This document shows, one piece after another, positions 60,911 through 64,000 of a stretch of 64,000 nucleotides of DNA. The notes below the pieces were generated by a model. It was not told the DNA's origin and did no database searches. It was given only the letters and a program-made list of their open reading frames with translations. Positions within the stretch are counted from its first letter, which is position 1, and each line of letters starts with the position of its first letter. The stretch lies in NCBI GenBank assembly GCA_947034885.2, contig OX344756.2, forward strand, positions 21,249,489 to 21,313,488. Direction: 5' to 3'. Source of the DNA: Thuidium tamariscinum. Its lineage: Eukaryota > Streptophyta > Bryopsida > Hypnales > Thuidiaceae. The translations under genes were made by a program, and so were the position numbers.

Positions 60911-62189
60911 GTTGAAATTATTGTGAAATCTCTTTGTTAATAAAGAGGTTTCCTGCCAATTTTGGATGTTGGACTGCCAGTGGTCTCAAGTGTGATATGG
61001 ATTGTTTCTCGAGTTGCTAAACACACTGCTAATCCTACTAAAAATTCAAATTAGACCTTGCAGAATTGGTGGAGTTTTTGCTAATCTTAGTCACATTTGT
61101 GAGCATTTGAGCACCGATACTATCAGTAACTACCTGATTGAGCTTGACGGATGTAATTGGTGGATGCTGCCATAAATGACCAGGTGCTGCAGTTGCCTCA
61201 ATCTGCACTGACCTCCAACAAGTGCTTAAATGACGTCTTTGGAACTGGAGAGACTAGTCGAATTCCAGGAAAAACTAGTACCTCAGAAATGCGTGATGTT
61301 ACTGTAAAAATAGTCCGGGAGCCCTTGTTTCCTTGTGACAAGCAGTAGCTTTGCTTATCCAAAGGCATGCATGGACATTTTGACATTCGCCATGTGCTCT
61401 GCTTGTTATAGAGGATTTTGTTTGTTTCATGATGCACATGCAGATTGAAAGCTTTGCAATGTTTAGGCAAGTTTTTGTAAGAGTGCTGGGTACCTTGAAG
61501 GTAGATGTACACATTTTCGTGGTTTTTGAAACTACAAATAGAAACTGAAGTATTCGCTCCAAGTGGGCTTTGCATGTACTTTGGAAAATCATTGAAAACT
61601 GTAGGTGAAGTTTGATGATTTCAGCTTTCTAATGACACGTATCTTACCAAAGCTTGCAACTTCTCACAGACTGGAACTTCGTATTGTATATGCTATCTGG
61701 GATTAAATATCAACTAAGGTCGGTACACCCAAAATGGCACCTGACCTTAAGTCGCCCTGTACAACATGCGTACATTTTCAAAATCAGTCATGTACCCAGA
61801 CTGTAGATGGTGCTTTCAGAAACACATTTTGACTGTTAATAACTTTTGCATACGGTATCCAAATCCACTGTTCTTTGGTGCGTTGGAACATGCTTTCACT
61901 CACCAACAAGACTGCAAAAGAATCTGAACAACATAATAATAGGAACTAGGCACAGTATGAAAAACTGCATTTCAAGGCAGCAATTTCCACTCCATATTCC
62001 AAACAGCATTAAATTTATTACTAGAAAACCTTCGCAAATATACTCAAGTTAATTAGGCCAGATTGTCAGGGAACCCAGTAATTCAGAATACACTACCATC
62101 AGGAGGCGACTGAAAACTTAGATTGATTGTTGAAGCAAAGTGACTTGGCATTCACTAATCTTTCCAGTAATTCACAGTACACCGAAGGA

Positions 62190-62400
62190 AGAAACACCCA
62201 TTTCCATCCCTGTATCTATTCTTGGACCCTAGAGTATCACTAAACCTATCCATAAGCATTCATTAAAGTGTCCGACAAATATTTAATTCTAATTTGCTGA
62301 TGCAGTTGTAAGACATATGTATAATTTTCATTCACTGACAGTTGATTTCAGCAGAGTTCAGTTTAGGGTACACCTATAGGATGGTTCGAGTGGTCTAGGG
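62190..62400 (+). mobile_element. Dispersed repeat, copy 3, 3' truncated
   Basis: Very similar to the first half of the 25.5-kb copy (AACACCCATTTCC, CTTGGACCCTAGAGTATCAC, AAGTGTCCGACAAATATTTA, TGATTTCAGCAG, CACCTATAGGATGGTTCGAG). Similarity stops abruptly after GGTCTAGGG at about 62400, so the second half and right terminus are lost. Confidence 0.8.
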
Positions 62401-63529
62401 CATGTAGTTAGAATTTACATTTTTGAATTGCTCATCTGCAAGGATCTAAGATTTTGCATATTCTTAAATTTTGTATATTAGCATTTTGATTACTAAGAAA
62501 TGAAGATTATTCTTTACAAGGATACAATTATGAGTAATAAATACCCTATTTTCTTGTGCATATTGTTTAATTGAAATTGAAGGCGTATTCAAAATTTTAC
62601 TTTTGATGAATGATAATCAACTTGCACAAAAATGCATAAGCAATTAACAACTTAGATTGAATAGAAGATTACAAAAAATTGCATTTGTACCATCCAAAAA
62701 AACCACCCAAAACTTAAAAGATTATACATTCTTCAAGGCAATTGTATATTGCAATATTTTGGGTGGATAGTCAAATACAATTATATCAGATATTTTTATT
62801 TTATTATTCCATGACCACCCCAAAAATAAATTAGTTAATTCATTTTACCAACTATTAAGTAGACTTATACACACATATTTGTATATTTCAAGAGCACTTT
62901 GTCCACCAATCAATATGAAATATATTGATGGATGTATTTCATATTTGTATTTAGTATGGATATATAAACATGTCTTCTATACATGTATATGTATCCCACA
63001 ATATTTGTATGCCACAATATCCATATTGTATTATTTATTTCTCACAATCAATAGCTTCGTAGGGGTGAAAAAATTCTTGTTTACAAAGATCAACGACTCT
63101 CAATTTTCCTTGGAGTGTGTGTGTTAAATTGTAATTTAGAGGGGGGTGCTTCTTTTTAGGAGATAAAATGTCAAAATATTATATAATGTACACTCATCCA
63201 AAAACAATTTTTAAAGTGTTTTATATAATTATAATAATAAATTCAAATTAATAATTATTAGTATTGTATAGCAATTGCAAAATGATTTTAATTTATACAA
63301 TTATGCCTAGCTCAAGTATAGTCATACAGTCCTAGGGCACTCAAAAGAGGTTGTCACTTTTTGGTTTGCATTAGTCTCCTCCTCCCCCTTCTCTCTCTCA
63401 AAAAAATCACAAGCCATTGATATAGGGAATAAATGCTTCTCTCCCAAAATGCTTTCCATTTTTCAAAAAATCACAAGCCGTTGATCTTTGTAAGATTTAA
63501 TCTGAACCATCCAAATATGAATCTAAAAC

Positions 63530-63690
63530 ACAATACCAAATATGGATATGGATATTAGATAAGCTATGAATACTAGAGACGAATATGGATATGGATACAA
63601 ATACATCAGTGGATATAGATACTAGGTATGGATTTGACATATTGTATGGATATCAAATACATGATGTTGTATGGATACAAGATACAAGAT
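63530..63690. repeat. Degenerate (GATATG)n-like repeat
   Basis: Recurrent ATATGGATATGGATA and GGATATAGATAC words over about 160 bases near the right edge. Simple-sequence origin, no coding content. Confidence 0.7.
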
Positions 63691-64000
63691 ATTAATTTTG
63701 TATGAAATTGTCCCATATTGATTGTCCCATGATATGAATTTTCAAAATTACAAGTAGGGAGGAGGGGAGGGAATTAATTATTTAATTAATTTTTTGAATC
63801 CAAGGGAAAAGGGGGGGTAAATTTAAAAAAAGTTTAAATTAATTAATTCTTTAGGTGCATTTGACACAATATACCCAAAAGAGGTAATAGTTATTGAGGT
63901 GAATTAAATATTGTATTATGACTGAGGTAGTAACTCCCTCTTTTGAAGTCATTGTTATTGTAAAAAACTGTCACAATGAACTCAAAAGCTAAAAAAATTT

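Larger units (their letters stand above)
60911..64000. other. Right flank, no gene recognised
   Basis: Follows the possible small ORF. An open frame at 61157-61348 is preceded by splice-like signals but is short and unrecognised. From about 62.4 kb the sequence is AT-rich background. The truncated dispersed element and a GATATG-like repeat are listed separately. Confidence 0.4.

Overview
The window looks like nuclear DNA of a land plant, more likely a seedless one (moss, liverwort, hornwort, lycophyte or fern) than a flowering plant. The evidence is spliceosomal genes with GT..AG introns, plant-type family members (a SAP30/Sin3-associated p18 homologue, an organelle-targeted YrdC/Sua5 protein and remnants of a proteasome alpha-6 gene), plant DNA-transposon derivatives (CACTA-like and Stowaway-like elements) and GC-richer coding islands in a very AT-rich background. 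Species cannot be determined from the sequence. All recognisable genes lie on the + strand.

Layout. 1-26 kb: no gene recognised. It is AT-rich DNA built from old dispersed repeats, several miniature inverted-repeat elements (1.0, 3.4 and 21.2 kb), a short strong hairpin (5.35 kb) and a degenerate minisatellite (about 23.9-25.0 kb). 26.0-31.2 kb: GC-rich, C-rich and pyrimidine-rich blocks; the block at 29.6-31.2 kb probably holds the promoter and leader of the next gene. 31.24-35.57 kb: a six-exon SAP30-like gene whose first intron contains about seven tandem, diverged copies of a roughly 210-bp unit. The last copy supplies the real splice acceptor of exon 2. 35.6-49.4 kb: gene-poor, with a 485-bp foldback, a 1.4-kb CACTA-like non-autonomous element full of GCAACTA-like words, a 175-bp MITE, a pair of roughly 0.95-kb inverted repeats flanking all of these, 1.8 kb of (TATAATA)n-like satellite, and a 90-bp Stowaway-like MITE.

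49.5-53.4 kb: higher-complexity DNA without a recognised intact gene, but with a frameshifted RNase H domain of retroelement type (51.4-51.6 kb). 53.4-58.8 kb: a broken proteasome alpha-6 gene. Its 5' exons carry a stop codon, its central exons and last exon were not found, and four later exons are well preserved. Between the two halves sits an uncharacterised 230-residue open reading frame (54822-55514), followed by a 69-bp tandem repeat. 59.66-60.60 kb: an intact single-exon YrdC/Sua5 gene with an N-terminal extension typical of organelle targeting, followed by a possible two-exon 47-residue small ORF. 61-64 kb: AT-rich sequence with a third, truncated copy of a dispersed element.

The genes form no operon or pathway cluster. 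SAP30 is chromatin-related, YrdC modifies tRNA, and the proteasome gene is a relic. No new defence or biosynthetic system is apparent. The most distinctive structures are the intronic splice-acceptor repeat array, the proteasome relic enclosing an unknown ORF, and the nested inverted-repeat elements at 39.7-46.2 kb.
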